This document shows positions 26,532-34,288 of a DNA stretch of 64,000 nt, piece by piece. The notes beneath the pieces are model-generated. The model saw nothing but the letters and a program-made list of their open reading frames with translations. It had not been told where the DNA came from and searched no databases. The stretch covers positions 81,467 through 145,466 of the IMG/VR virus record IMGVR_UViG_3300035190_001334. One strand, 5' to 3'. Each line of letters begins with the position of its first letter. The stretch's first letter is position 1. The position numbers and the translations under genes were made by a program. The stretch comes from a virus.

Positions 26532-27111
26532 AAACCTCTCTCGCGAAGCCTTACTCACTTCTTTTCTGCAACGAGCTTGCGACATCTCTTCCAGTGGCTT
26601 GCAAATCTGCACTGACGGCTATCTCTATGCTTCTGGTGAAATGATAGCCGCTTGGCGCGAAGCCGTCTTGTTCATCGATTTTGGCTCTGATAAGGTATGC
26701 AATCGTAGAGCAGCTAACGACCTCAAAGAGTTGGCAGAAAAGGAAGGTGTCGTGTATGCCCCTTACAATACACACTCCTATGTAATCTCACGCGAATTTC
26801 AGTTTGCTGAGCGTATGGTGTCATATACCATCTGGGCTACCCCTAAAGATGTAAATCCAAAAAATATCTTTGCCCAATCGAAAAAAGTGCTTGACAAAGC
26901 TATAGAAAAAAATATAAGCTATGAAAGCATTCACGCATTGATTGATTCAACACAACACATTGCATCGTTATTCAGTTTTGAGTTTGATGCAACACAGTAC
27001 GAAACACAACGAAAACAACAAGAGCAACTAGAACGCACTAAAAAACAAAAAGCTGCTCAGTATCATTTCCAAGAATATCAACGCATCACACAGGAGCTAG
27101 AGGCATCATGA
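26521..27111 (+). CDS. unknown protein with C-terminal coiled coil
   Basis: 196 residues starting at a non-ATG codon (TTG at 26521, after GAGGGTTAAATATC). The last 45 residues are a Gln/Lys/Glu coiled coil (QRKQQEQLERTKKQKAAQ). The N-terminal half is a mixed alpha/beta domain, unidentified. Overlaps the next gene by 4 bases. Confidence 0.65.
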   Translation: MQTKNLSREALLTSFLQRACDISSSGLQICTDGYLYASGEMIAAWREAVLFIDFGSDKVCNRRAANDLKELAEKEGVVYAPYNTHSYVISREFQFAERMVSYTIWATPKDVNPKNIFAQSKKVLDKAIEKNISYESIHALIDSTQHIASLFSFEFDATQYETQRKQQEQLERTKKQKAAQYHFQEYQRITQELEAS

Positions 27112-27401
27112 ATAATAAAAAAGCAACATTCTGGAAGTATCAGGGAAATCACCACGAAGGTAGGAATTGTGAACGGAAAGACCCTCACAGTTTTGGACTT
27201 GCTTTAATTTCATTCATGGAATATATGCACAGGTCGGGTAATTACCAATATCCTGTAGATGAGTTTGATATTGAGCGTATCAAAATCACCAAACACAAAC
27301 CCAAAGATGCTTTTGGTCAAGAAATTACAGTCTCAGCACCTCAAGAAATCTGGGATAAGGCGAAACAGTTTCAAGAAAGTATCGGATACCTGACAAATTA
27401 G
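27108..27401 (+). CDS. unknown small protein
   Basis: 97 residues, ATGA-coupled to the previous gene. Begins with a Lys/Trp/His-rich stretch (WKYQGNHHEGRNCERKDPH). No family recognised. Confidence 0.6.
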   Translation: MNNKKATFWKYQGNHHEGRNCERKDPHSFGLALISFMEYMHRSGNYQYPVDEFDIERIKITKHKPKDAFGQEITVSAPQEIWDKAKQFQESIGYLTN

Positions 27402-27409
27402 ATTCTCTC

Positions 27410-27462
27410 TCGCTGGGTAGTCTTGTACTGCCTAGCCAAAGGTAATCTAGCGTTACCTCAAC
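27410..27462 (+). promoter_or_regulatory. intergenic hairpin pair
   Basis: CTGGGTAG pairs with CTGCCTAG (with G-U pairs), and GGTAA pairs with TTACC shortly after. Resembles the other structured spacers of this region. Confidence 0.4.
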
Positions 27463-27486
27463 AAACTACATTAAGGAGCAATTCAA

Positions 27487-27774
27487 ATGACTCTCGCTAC
27501 ACTACCTAAAAACCCTCTCACTCTCAAAGATTTCACTCTCCACGACCTTTTCTTGCGCCAAAGCCTAGATAATACCTTCGGCAAGCTTGCAACGGGCTAC
27601 AAGCCGCCTAAACTACAGGGGCGACCCCATGCAGTCAAAGAGTTCATTCTCTTGCACACAGAAAAAGAGTTGGTTATCCTCTACAGACACTCAGGACGCT
27701 TGATTGAAAAAGTGTTCACTGATGTAGATGCTTGCCTTGAATTTGCAGAAAAGAGATTTGGAGTGACATTGTAA
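27487..27774 (+). CDS. unknown basic protein
   Basis: 95 residues, preceded by AAGGAGCAATTCAA. Basic middle (KPPKLQGRPHAVKEF), ends in a helix with EFAEKRFG. Stop and next start share one base. Confidence 0.65.
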   Translation: MTLATLPKNPLTLKDFTLHDLFLRQSLDNTFGKLATGYKPPKLQGRPHAVKEFILLHTEKELVILYRHSGRLIEKVFTDVDACLEFAEKRFGVTL

Positions 27775-27983
27775 TGATTACTACTTACCAAGAATTAAAG
27801 GAAGCTTTTTGCGACTTCAACGATAACAACGATGGGTTTCCCCCTGTAGACGTTCTACAAAACACTTCAAACTATTCTCTCGTTTATACAGGCGCAGAAC
27901 CAATCGAACGTAAAGACTTCGAGATTTTGCTTGCTGAGTTTTGGGACTATATTGACTGGTACTTAGATGAGGAAACACCATGA
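27774..27983 (+). CDS. unknown acidic small protein
   Basis: 69 residues, very acidic (FDNDNDG-like and DYIDWYLDEET), reminiscent of DNA-mimic proteins in charge only. Overlaps the next start by 4 bases. Confidence 0.6.
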   Translation: MITTYQELKEAFCDFNDNNDGFPPVDVLQNTSNYSLVYTGAEPIERKDFEILLAEFWDYIDWYLDEETP

Positions 27984-28063
27984 CAATCGAACTTTCAATC
28001 TCAGGTGAGGCGGGGACGTTACTGCAAGACCTTTCCGCCTTATCACAATCAAGAAATCCTTAG
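27980..28063 (+). CDS. very small protein
   Basis: 27 codons, ATGA-coupled to the previous gene. Too short to judge; listed because of the coupling. Confidence 0.3.
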   Translation: MTIELSISGEAGTLLQDLSALSQSRNP

Positions 28064-28099
28064 CGACTAAATTCTACTACTACAAGAGGTAATCCTGAA

Positions 28100-28594
28100 A
28101 TGACCGCTACTACGCAGTTACACCATCGCCAGACCGCACCACAACACTTCACCAATTCACGCATCACCTCACAAGTTTGCGCCATACTCAAGAGCGCTCG
28201 TAAATCCATAGCGGTCAGCAACCACGCTAAAGACAAGTATGAGCGTTACTTGTGGCAACCACGAACAAATTCAGTCACCAAAAATGGCAGAGAGTTCCCA
28301 ATCAGCCGACTCGACTACACCTCACTAAGATTCAGCACTTCTTTTTCTGCCCTCCTAGCGTCAGCGCAGGAAACTAACATCTTCGAGATTGTTTTGAATA
28401 CAGATTATGAGGTAACTAAACTCGCTCTACGGGTAGATTTACCAACAAGCCCTGATACGGATATCATTCTCGTATTAGCTGGTGAACTGGAAACCGACAG
28501 ACTTGAATACCAAAGCGTAAGACTGGTCACTTGGTACTTGAACCACAAAAACGACAATCATTCCACACTACAGAAAGAGAGATACGCATCATGA
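28100..28594 (+). CDS. unknown protein
   Basis: 164 residues, preceded by AAGAGGTAATCCTGAA. Basic N-terminal half (KSARKSIAVSNHAKDKYERY), more hydrophobic C-terminal half. No domain recognised. ATGA overlap with the next gene. Confidence 0.65.
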   Translation: MTATTQLHHRQTAPQHFTNSRITSQVCAILKSARKSIAVSNHAKDKYERYLWQPRTNSVTKNGREFPISRLDYTSLRFSTSFSALLASAQETNIFEIVLNTDYEVTKLALRVDLPTSPDTDIILVLAGELETDRLEYQSVRLVTWYLNHKNDNHSTLQKERYAS

Positions 28595-28758
28595 TTGTAA
28601 TCACAGAAGTTTCTAATCCCCAAGACATTCAAAAATTTGATTCACTTCGAGAATTGTTGGTCTTCATTAATGCTTATCTCGTTGAAGGTAGTATTGATTA
28701 CACTGAAGAAGACTACAAAGATGGCTTATCTTTTCTTGGTTTCGGTTTGGTAGGTTAG
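28591..28758 (+). CDS. small acidic protein; frame stays open past its TAG
   Basis: 55 residues from ATG 28591. After TAG at 28756-28758 the same frame continues for 34 codons to TAA at 28861-28863, and this extension encodes a hydrophobic segment (KIGATIALLGLTGAALT) like a membrane anchor. Read-through, a mutated stop, or a separate gene with a weak start are all possible. Confidence 0.55.
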   Translation: MIVITEVSNPQDIQKFDSLRELLVFINAYLVEGSIDYTEEDYKDGLSFLGFGLVG

Positions 28759-28867
28759 CTTGCCTACAACATTTTTGAACCTAGCCCCCAACTCGCTAAG
28801 ATTGGTGCAACTATTGCATTGCTTGGACTTACAGGCGCAGCTTTAACTAACATTAACGACTAAACAC

Positions 28868-29239
28868 ATGAAACCAAAAGAAATTCTCGACCGACTCACA
28901 CCTTCATATCGCACAGTAGAAGCCATTAAGGGCGGCTTAGTCATCGTTGCAGCTATCGGCGCAGTTGGCGGCTTCATCTACCTTCTTGGCACTGAAGCTC
29001 TCAAAGCTCATGACCGAGCCTATAACAACTTGATACAGTTCTCTCTCGCTAATGGGTTGACTGCTGGTACTTGCAACCAGTGGGACACAGATAATGATGG
29101 TAGAATCTCTTGCACAGCTACTGACAAACAAGGACGCTTCATTCAACTAGAGTGTGGTGCTAACTGGCTCTCAGAGAACACTGCTTCTTGCAATCTTCCC
29201 AAACTACGCATTCAATCCACCTCTTCTTCCTCTAACTAG
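28868..29239 (+). CDS. membrane protein, single transmembrane segment
   Basis: 123 residues. A transmembrane helix at about 26-43 (VIVAAIGAVGGFIYLLG) is followed by a 75-residue outside domain with four Cys (GTCNQWDTDNDGRISCTA, LECGANW, ASCNLP), suggesting disulphides and a DxDxDG calcium-like loop. First of three adjacent small membrane proteins. Confidence 0.65.
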   Translation: MKPKEILDRLTPSYRTVEAIKGGLVIVAAIGAVGGFIYLLGTEALKAHDRAYNNLIQFSLANGLTAGTCNQWDTDNDGRISCTATDKQGRFIQLECGANWLSENTASCNLPKLRIQSTSSSSN

Positions 29240-29248
29240 GTACAATCA

Positions 29249-29344
29249 ATGTTTTTCCCTTGGACTGGTTTCTGTTTGACTGTTTGGATTGTATCTGTAA
29301 CTATTGCAATGATTACACCTCCTAAAGATGATGGTAAAAAATAA
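29249..29344 (+). CDS. very small membrane protein
   Basis: 31 codons, one transmembrane helix (WTGFCLTVWIVSVTIAMI). It ends one base into the next gene. Confidence 0.45.
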   Translation: MFFPWTGFCLTVWIVSVTIAMITPPKDDGKK

Positions 29345-29499
29345 TGAAACTTGCTTGCTCATTCGGACTTCCAATTATTGTGGCTTTTGGATTATTTAGC
29401 CCTCTCACTAACAACTGGCTCAAAGGACTGACCCTAGCTGGAACTATCCTTTTCTGCACCGCTACAGCGATAGAAACATTCACTCAGGACGATAACTAA
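29344..29499 (+). CDS. small membrane protein
   Basis: 51 codons, two hydrophobic segments (LPIIVAFGLF and LTLAGTILFCTATAI). The stop touches the start of the DUF932 gene. Confidence 0.5.
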   Translation: MKLACSFGLPIIVAFGLFSPLTNNWLKGLTLAGTILFCTATAIETFTQDDN

Positions 29500-30612
29500 A
29501 TGACAACTGCAACCGCTACAATCGACAACACACCAAAATCTCTTCACGTTAGCACGACTGGAGCGTTCGGTCAGCTTGAAACTTCCAAGGTAGTTCCAAA
29601 GATTACCCCTGATGATATCATCGCTGACGCTAAACTCGAAGAGTGGCAATCTTTCATGTACCCCAACATGAACGAAGACAACACACCTGTAGATGCGCTC
29701 AAGTCGAACTACATTCGCCAAGAATTTCTTAAAGAAGAAGCAGTTGGTATCAACCCTGTATATCTTACGGATGAACATATCGACCATCACGGACGCAACT
29801 TCGCCCTCAAAGTTCCTGCTAAATACCGCATCATTCAGTATCAAGATGGTTTGCGCTGGCTTGAGAATTACACCGATGAACGCTTGATTGAGATTCAAGA
29901 TTGGCTCTTACTCGACTCTGGCGCTATTCTTGCAGTCAACAACTTGATTCCCGATGAAGTACTGACGATTCAAGGTGAAGCAGACAAAATCACTCCTTAT
30001 ATGATTTTCTGCCTTTCTCATGATGGAACCACTCCTCGCGCAGTTTTCTTCAGTTCGTTCCGAGCGATTTGCAAAAACACTTTGATGATGGCACTTGCGT
30101 CAGCCAAAGGCACTGAGAAATTCTTTGGCTTCGACCCCAAGCCCAAAGGCAGCCACAAGTCACCGCAAGAATTGATGACAATGGCTAAGCGAAACATCGA
30201 TTTAGCTAAAACTAAGTTCCACGATGAAACCGCACCTCACCTCGAAGCCCTGCGCGACCTACAACTTGATACGAAAGTGGTTGATACTCTCACTCGCGAC
30301 CTCTTTGCAATTCGCCGCACACAAGAGATTCCTGCGGTTCTCGATGAGGACGAAAGTTACCCATCTTCGGTCAAGAACTACCACAAGTTCATGGACATCT
30401 ACAGAAGTTTGTCTGATGTCGATATTTTCGATGCAAGTCAGCACACTGGATATCGCTTTGCCAATGCTGCGACCTCCTTTGTCAAGACTACGGGCAAGGA
30501 CTCTGGCTACGACCCATTATCGGGTTTCAAGGGCAATATGTTTGGTAAAGTGCGTAAGAATGCGTTCGACTATCTAGATGAGCTATTACCTGCTAAGCAC
30601 ATCGGAGCATAG
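29500..30612 (+). CDS. DUF932 phage/plasmid-like protein (TIGR03299 type)
   Basis: 370 residues, the family length. Recognisable elements are ITPDDIIADAKLEEWQ, a central FFSSFRAICKNTLMMAL and the helical C-terminal region. DUF932 proteins are widespread in phages and plasmids and are thought to act around DNA replication or repair; the activity is not known. It is the only well-known family in the first 13 kb of the small-gene block. Confidence 0.75.
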   Translation: MTTATATIDNTPKSLHVSTTGAFGQLETSKVVPKITPDDIIADAKLEEWQSFMYPNMNEDNTPVDALKSNYIRQEFLKEEAVGINPVYLTDEHIDHHGRNFALKVPAKYRIIQYQDGLRWLENYTDERLIEIQDWLLLDSGAILAVNNLIPDEVLTIQGEADKITPYMIFCLSHDGTTPRAVFFSSFRAICKNTLMMALASAKGTEKFFGFDPKPKGSHKSPQELMTMAKRNIDLAKTKFHDETAPHLEALRDLQLDTKVVDTLTRDLFAIRRTQEIPAVLDEDESYPSSVKNYHKFMDIYRSLSDVDIFDASQHTGYRFANAATSFVKTTGKDSGYDPLSGFKGNMFGKVRKNAFDYLDELLPAKHIGA

Positions 30613-30623
30613 ATAAGTCTTTA

Positions 30624-30649
30624 GAGGGAGTGACAACAAAAACTCCCTC
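30624..30649 (+). terminator. hairpin after the DUF932 gene
   Basis: GAGGGAGT / ACTCCCTC, 8 bp with a 10-base loop, followed by GCTCTACAATTTTT. It could end transcription or be another processed leader. Confidence 0.5.
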
Positions 30650-30685
30650 GCTCTACAATTTTTATTCACTAACAGGAAACGAATT

Positions 30686-30886
30686 ATGAAAACTCTTCTC
30701 GCTGTAATTATTGCTATCCCTCTTGCAATCAGTTTCTCTGCTTTTTTTGCTTATGTTTTCATGCTCCTATGGAACTGGGCTTTGGTTGGTATTTTCCCTG
30801 CTGTACCTGTGCTTGAGTTCTACAAAGCTTGGGGCTTGACAATCTTACTATCAATCATCGGTTCATTTTTCAAAAGTAGCAAGTAA
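30686..30886 (+). CDS. small membrane protein
   Basis: 66 residues with two to three hydrophobic helices (LLAVIIAIPLAISFSAFFA, ILLSIIGSF). Preceded by AACAGGAAACGAATT. Holin-like in size, but there is no lysis gene beside it. Confidence 0.6.
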   Translation: MKTLLAVIIAIPLAISFSAFFAYVFMLLWNWALVGIFPAVPVLEFYKAWGLTILLSIIGSFFKSSK

Positions 30887-30891
30887 TCCTT

Positions 30892-31056
30892 ATGACACAA
30901 CAACAAGTAATCCATTTGATGAGCAGCGCGACATCTGAAAGTGACTGGAACGACAAATGTGACCAAGTTAAAACTGCTTGCAATGGCTACCCTGATTTTT
31001 GGTTTTCGTCGATTGTTCCTTCTGGTTTAGTTGATAGAGTTTCTGCTAAGTGGTAA
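30892..31056 (+). CDS. small unknown protein
   Basis: 54 codons from ATG 30892. Trp-containing, C-terminus GLVDRVSAKW. No motif. Confidence 0.5.
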   Translation: MTQQQVIHLMSSATSESDWNDKCDQVKTACNGYPDFWFSSIVPSGLVDRVSAKW

Positions 31057-31087
31057 AAGCTCTAGGCAATGTCAATAAGTCCTAATC

Positions 31088-31177
31088 ACAGAACCCGAAA
31101 AAGACCGCTTGTGCTGAGCAAGAGTCGCAGCTACCCGTACCCAACAAAGGACGGTTGACGGTTGCTATAGGTTCTGT
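31088..31177 (+). ncRNA. candidate structured RNA
   Basis: A 90-base segment closed by ACAGAACC (31088-31095) pairing perfectly with GGTTCTGT (31170-31177), followed by TTTATTTTT. Inside are CTTG...CAAG and further complementary pieces (GACCG with CGGTT). It could be a branched regulatory RNA with a built-in terminator. Confidence 0.45.
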
Positions 31178-31210
31178 TTTATTTTTCTTTAACTATTAGG
31201 AGAAACTTCC

Positions 31211-31735
31211 ATGTCTTACGCTAGAGTTCGAGTCGAAAAGTTTGGTGACAATTTCTATTTGCAAATTAATGGTCAGACTAAGCAGTTCAATCGTGAGTCA
31301 TCTGACCTACTAACATCACCTATCGAAGCTGCTGAAGATTTTCGTAGTGGCATTTTCTCTTCTGGTTTTGTGGTTAAATTCTCTGACGGTGCAAAGACAT
31401 TAGCTATAGACTTTCAGTACTCGTTTAGTCCCAAGGAAACAGACGCTAACCCATTGGCAGAGATTCGGCGCAGAGTTCGACTGGTGCAAGAGACTTTCGC
31501 TAAAGCAGAGGCAGAAAAAGAAGTGTGGGAAGGTATTGTCGGTGAGCTACCGCTAGTTACTGAGTCTGAGGAGTTGTACGATGTATTTTTCCTTGGAACT
31601 ACCCCTGACTGCATTCAAGTCACTCGTATCGCCGCTAAAGCTGTTACTTTAGCCGAAGCTCAAAGCTGGAAATTACATTGGGAAGGTTTCTTTATTGCGC
31701 CTTCTGGTAAATATAAAGTTGGATATAAACTCTAA
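31211..31735 (+). CDS. unknown protein
   Basis: 174 residues, preceded by TAGGAGAAACTTCC. The first 80 residues are beta-rich, the middle is a charged helix (AKAEAEKEVWEG), the end is beta-rich with Trp. No family recognised. Confidence 0.65.
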   Translation: MSYARVRVEKFGDNFYLQINGQTKQFNRESSDLLTSPIEAAEDFRSGIFSSGFVVKFSDGAKTLAIDFQYSFSPKETDANPLAEIRRRVRLVQETFAKAEAEKEVWEGIVGELPLVTESEELYDVFFLGTTPDCIQVTRIAAKAVTLAEAQSWKLHWEGFFIAPSGKYKVGYKL

Positions 31736-31899
31736 TGAAAAAAGCCCGTACAACTACAGCAGCAATTGGGTTCCGTAATAAAATCTGGGGCATCGCACCC
31801 AAACCTACAGCACCGACATCAACCAAACTCAAGGTGAAACGACCTTCTGCTACGCCTCTTGAAGAAATAGCTCAAGTGTTCTCACTCATTACAGGTTAA
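31735..31899 (+). CDS. small basic protein
   Basis: 54 codons, start overlapping the previous stop by one base. Lys/Arg/Pro/Thr-rich, probably disordered. Confidence 0.5.
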   Translation: MKKARTTTAAIGFRNKIWGIAPKPTAPTSTKLKVKRPSATPLEEIAQVFSLITG

Positions 31900-31902
31900 A
31901 TC

Positions 31903-32271
31903 ATGTCACTCACAATACTTTCTGGCTTACCCAAATCTGGCAAAACTCGACAAGCCTATCTTCTCGCAGCTAAAGTTGCTGAGACTGGTGAAGTACTGAT
32001 TTTCACAGAGGAAGATAGACGAACTTTACAATGTCTCGCAAGAGAGATGTCTGCTCTTGAGGTTGACTTTGCTGTTCGTTTCGTTACCTTGTTTGACATC
32101 GACACTTTGCAACTACAAATTGAAGACTTAAAACCTTCTCTTGTAATTATCGATAACTCCGTATTGAATGTTAATGTTCAACGGGTTTCAGATATCGCTG
32201 ACCACACAAATACACAAATCCTCTTGGTTCGCAACACTATTATGGGTACGCACGAGCCAGCTACTTACTAA
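31903..32271 (+). CDS. miniature RecA-fold ATPase resembling the phage helicase
   Basis: 122 residues. Walker A GLPKSGKT (about 8-15), EEDRRT (about 37-42) and Walker B SLVIID (about 84-89). These match the pattern in the phage's own RecA-fold helicase at 58454-60118 (APKTGKS, EEDRRT, TLVIID) and include a similar LQ-x-QI...P segment before Walker B. It lacks the N- and C-terminal parts of that protein. It may be a cut-down paralogue that joins or inhibits the helicase hexamer; this is inference. Confidence 0.65.
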   Translation: MSLTILSGLPKSGKTRQAYLLAAKVAETGEVLIFTEEDRRTLQCLAREMSALEVDFAVRFVTLFDIDTLQLQIEDLKPSLVIIDNSVLNVNVQRVSDIADHTNTQILLVRNTIMGTHEPATY

Positions 32272-32279
32272 TCACTCTT

Positions 32280-32311
32280 GCGGTACTTGACCTCTAAGTA
32301 CCGCTTAATTT
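32280..32311 (+). terminator. terminator-like hairpin before the IscB element
   Basis: GCGGTACTT / AAGTACCGC, 9 bp perfect with a 7-base loop, followed by TTAATTT. It ends the upstream transcript just before the omega-RNA region. Confidence 0.6.
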
Positions 32312-32562
32312 AACATAGGAGCTATTGTCAGCAACCCCGCACTGAAGTGACGGGGCTTCGAGCCTAAAGCTTGGAGCCATGCTGACCAGCCTAAGTCTTA
32401 ACTGACTACGTTATTTAGGTCACGACACCTCGGAATGCTTGCTAGTTCCCCGCTCTGTCGTTTGTAATTAAACAGTTCTAAGGTCACTGGAACAGTGTTG
32501 CAAGCCTAACAAGCCTAGATAACATTGGCGAAGCAAACATTACTTTTGTAGGCGACACAACC
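32312..32562 (+). ncRNA. probable IscB omega-RNA region
   Basis: About 250 bases without a frame, directly upstream of iscB, as in known IscB loci where the omega-RNA precedes the gene. It holds strong paired elements such as CCCCG...CGGGG near 32335-32355 and several GGAGC/GGTCAC arms. By analogy the variable guide is at the 5' end, near 32312-32328. Exact ends need a covariance model. Confidence 0.6.
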
Positions 32563-33834
32563 ATGTCAAACCAAATCTTTGTACTAGACACCAATCTCAA
32601 GCCACTGACACCTTGCAAGCCATCTATGGCGCGTAAGTTACTCAATGCAAATAAAGCTGCGGTATTCCGTCAATTCCCATTCACTATTATCTTAAAAAAG
32701 GAAGTAGTTGCTAACCCAGAACCAATTGAAATAAAGATTGATGCTGGCTCCAAAACAACGGGATTTGCATTAGTTCAAGACGAAAAAGTTATCTTTGGCG
32801 CAGAACTTAGTCACCGTGGTCAAGCCATCAAAAATAGTCTTGAATCGCGCCAATCTCTGAGACGCGGCAGACGAAATCGCAAAACTCGTTACCGTCAAGC
32901 TAGATTTTTGAATCGCACCCGTCCTAAAGGTTGGTTAGCTCCAAGCCTAGAACATCGTGTTTTAACGATTATGACTTGGGTACGCAAGTTTATTAAATTA
33001 GCCCCCATTGGTTCAATTGTTTCTGAACTTGTTCGATTCGACTTGCAACAGATAGAGAATCCTGAAATATCAGGGATTGAATATCAGCAAGGAGAACTAC
33101 AAGGCTATGAAGTACGCGAGTATCTACTTGAAAAATGGGACAGAAAATGTGCTTACTGCGGTACTAAAAATGTACCGTTGCAAGTAGAACATATTCACCC
33201 TAAATCTAAAGGCGGCTCTAACCGTATCTCTAATCTATGTCTTGCCTGTGAGCCATGCAACCTTAAAAAAGGAGTGCAAGGCATTACCGATTTCTTAGTT
33301 AAAAAACCTGATGTTTTGAAAAAAGTGTTGGCTCAAGTCAAGCGCCCACTGAAAGATGCGGCAGCCGTGAACTCTACCCGTTGGGCATTGCTCAATGCTC
33401 TCAAAGCTACTGGCTTGCCTACTAGTACTGGCTCAGGCGGTCAAACTAAATTCAATCGCTCTCGCTTAAATCTGCCTAAAACCCATTGGCTTGACGCGGC
33501 TTGTGTCGGGCAAGTTGATAGCTTGAAAGTGCTAACTAACAAGCCTTTAATTATTAAGGCAACTGGTCACGGCACTAGGCAAATGTGCAGAACAGACAAG
33601 TATGGATTTCCATCGCGCCATGTTCCTAGATGTAAATTTGTTAAAGGTTTCCAGACTGGTGACATTGTGAAAGCGATGGTCACTACTGGCAAAAAGATTG
33701 GTGAATATGTTGGGCGTATTGCTGTCCGCTCTACGGGTAGTTTCAATATCTCAGCATCAACATTGATTCAAGGTATCAGTCACAAGTATTGCAAAACTAT
33801 TCATCGCAAGGATGGCTATAGCTATGGTTTCTAA
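32563..33834 (+). CDS. iscB: IscB RNA-guided nuclease
   Basis: 423 residues, full length. Domains in order: PLMP-like N-terminus (LKPLTPCKPSMARKLL), RuvC-I (KIDAGSKTTGFAL, catalytic Asp), Arg-rich bridge helix (RQSLRRGRRNRKTRYRQ), RuvC-II (GSIVSELVRFD), HNH with zinc ligands (CAYCGT, QVEHIHPKSKGGS, CLACEPCN), RuvC-III (THWLDAACVG), then the C-terminal target-site domain. All catalytic residues appear present. No tnpA is nearby, so it is a solitary element. In phages such nucleases may cut rival genomes lacking the insertion; the target is not known. Confidence 0.93.
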   Translation: MSNQIFVLDTNLKPLTPCKPSMARKLLNANKAAVFRQFPFTIILKKEVVANPEPIEIKIDAGSKTTGFALVQDEKVIFGAELSHRGQAIKNSLESRQSLRRGRRNRKTRYRQARFLNRTRPKGWLAPSLEHRVLTIMTWVRKFIKLAPIGSIVSELVRFDLQQIENPEISGIEYQQGELQGYEVREYLLEKWDRKCAYCGTKNVPLQVEHIHPKSKGGSNRISNLCLACEPCNLKKGVQGITDFLVKKPDVLKKVLAQVKRPLKDAAAVNSTRWALLNALKATGLPTSTGSGGQTKFNRSRLNLPKTHWLDAACVGQVDSLKVLTNKPLIIKATGHGTRQMCRTDKYGFPSRHVPRCKFVKGFQTGDIVKAMVTTGKKIGEYVGRIAVRSTGSFNISASTLIQGISHKYCKTIHRKDGYSYGF

Positions 33835-34288
33835 TATCTACTGGCGGTTTCAACCGCCGTTCACTGACCTCCGCACCACTAACTTCCTACCACTTTCAAT
33901 CTCATTTCACAAAATTGACCGCAACCCAGAATTTTTTCGACAAATCTACAAGCGCGACAGCTATATAGACGCAGCGTATGCGTTTGCTACTAACCAGAAC
34001 GAACTGCTAACTCGAATCGGTAAACTACTTGAGTCTGCAAGACCTTTTTACAACTCCCCACAGCACACAGAAAAGAAGGTAAGGTCGTTCATTTCTCGCT
34101 TCAACGCTTTGGTTCACAGAGCTTTGTTGATACATCCAACTCATTCTGATACTCTCACTGTAATTCGTGGCTTTGCGGGACTAATAAACAGCATTGAGGA
34201 CAGTGCGATTCTTTTTTCTGTCAAGCCGCTACTTCGTGAATATGTCGAGTACTTCTTTTATCCCTATGTGAAACAGGTGAAACCATGA
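33824..34288 (+). CDS. unknown protein starting inside the iscB end
   Basis: 154 residues from ATG 33824, overlapping the last 11 bases of iscB. Right after the iscB stop lies GGCGGTTTCAACCGCC (33841-33856), a hairpin like a transposon right end, so the first residues may come from the inserted element. The rest (NPEFFRQIYKRDSYIDAAYAFATNQ) is helical, unknown. Confidence 0.6.
   Translation: MVSNIYWRFQPPFTDLRTTNFLPLSISFHKIDRNPEFFRQIYKRDSYIDAAYAFATNQNELLTRIGKLLESARPFYNSPQHTEKKVRSFISRFNALVHRALLIHPTHSDTLTVIRGFAGLINSIEDSAILFSVKPLLREYVEYFFYPYVKQVKP

Noticed and set aside
30686-30886. Holin
   Set aside because: Size and membrane helices fit, but no endolysin or spanin gene is adjacent; left as a small membrane protein.
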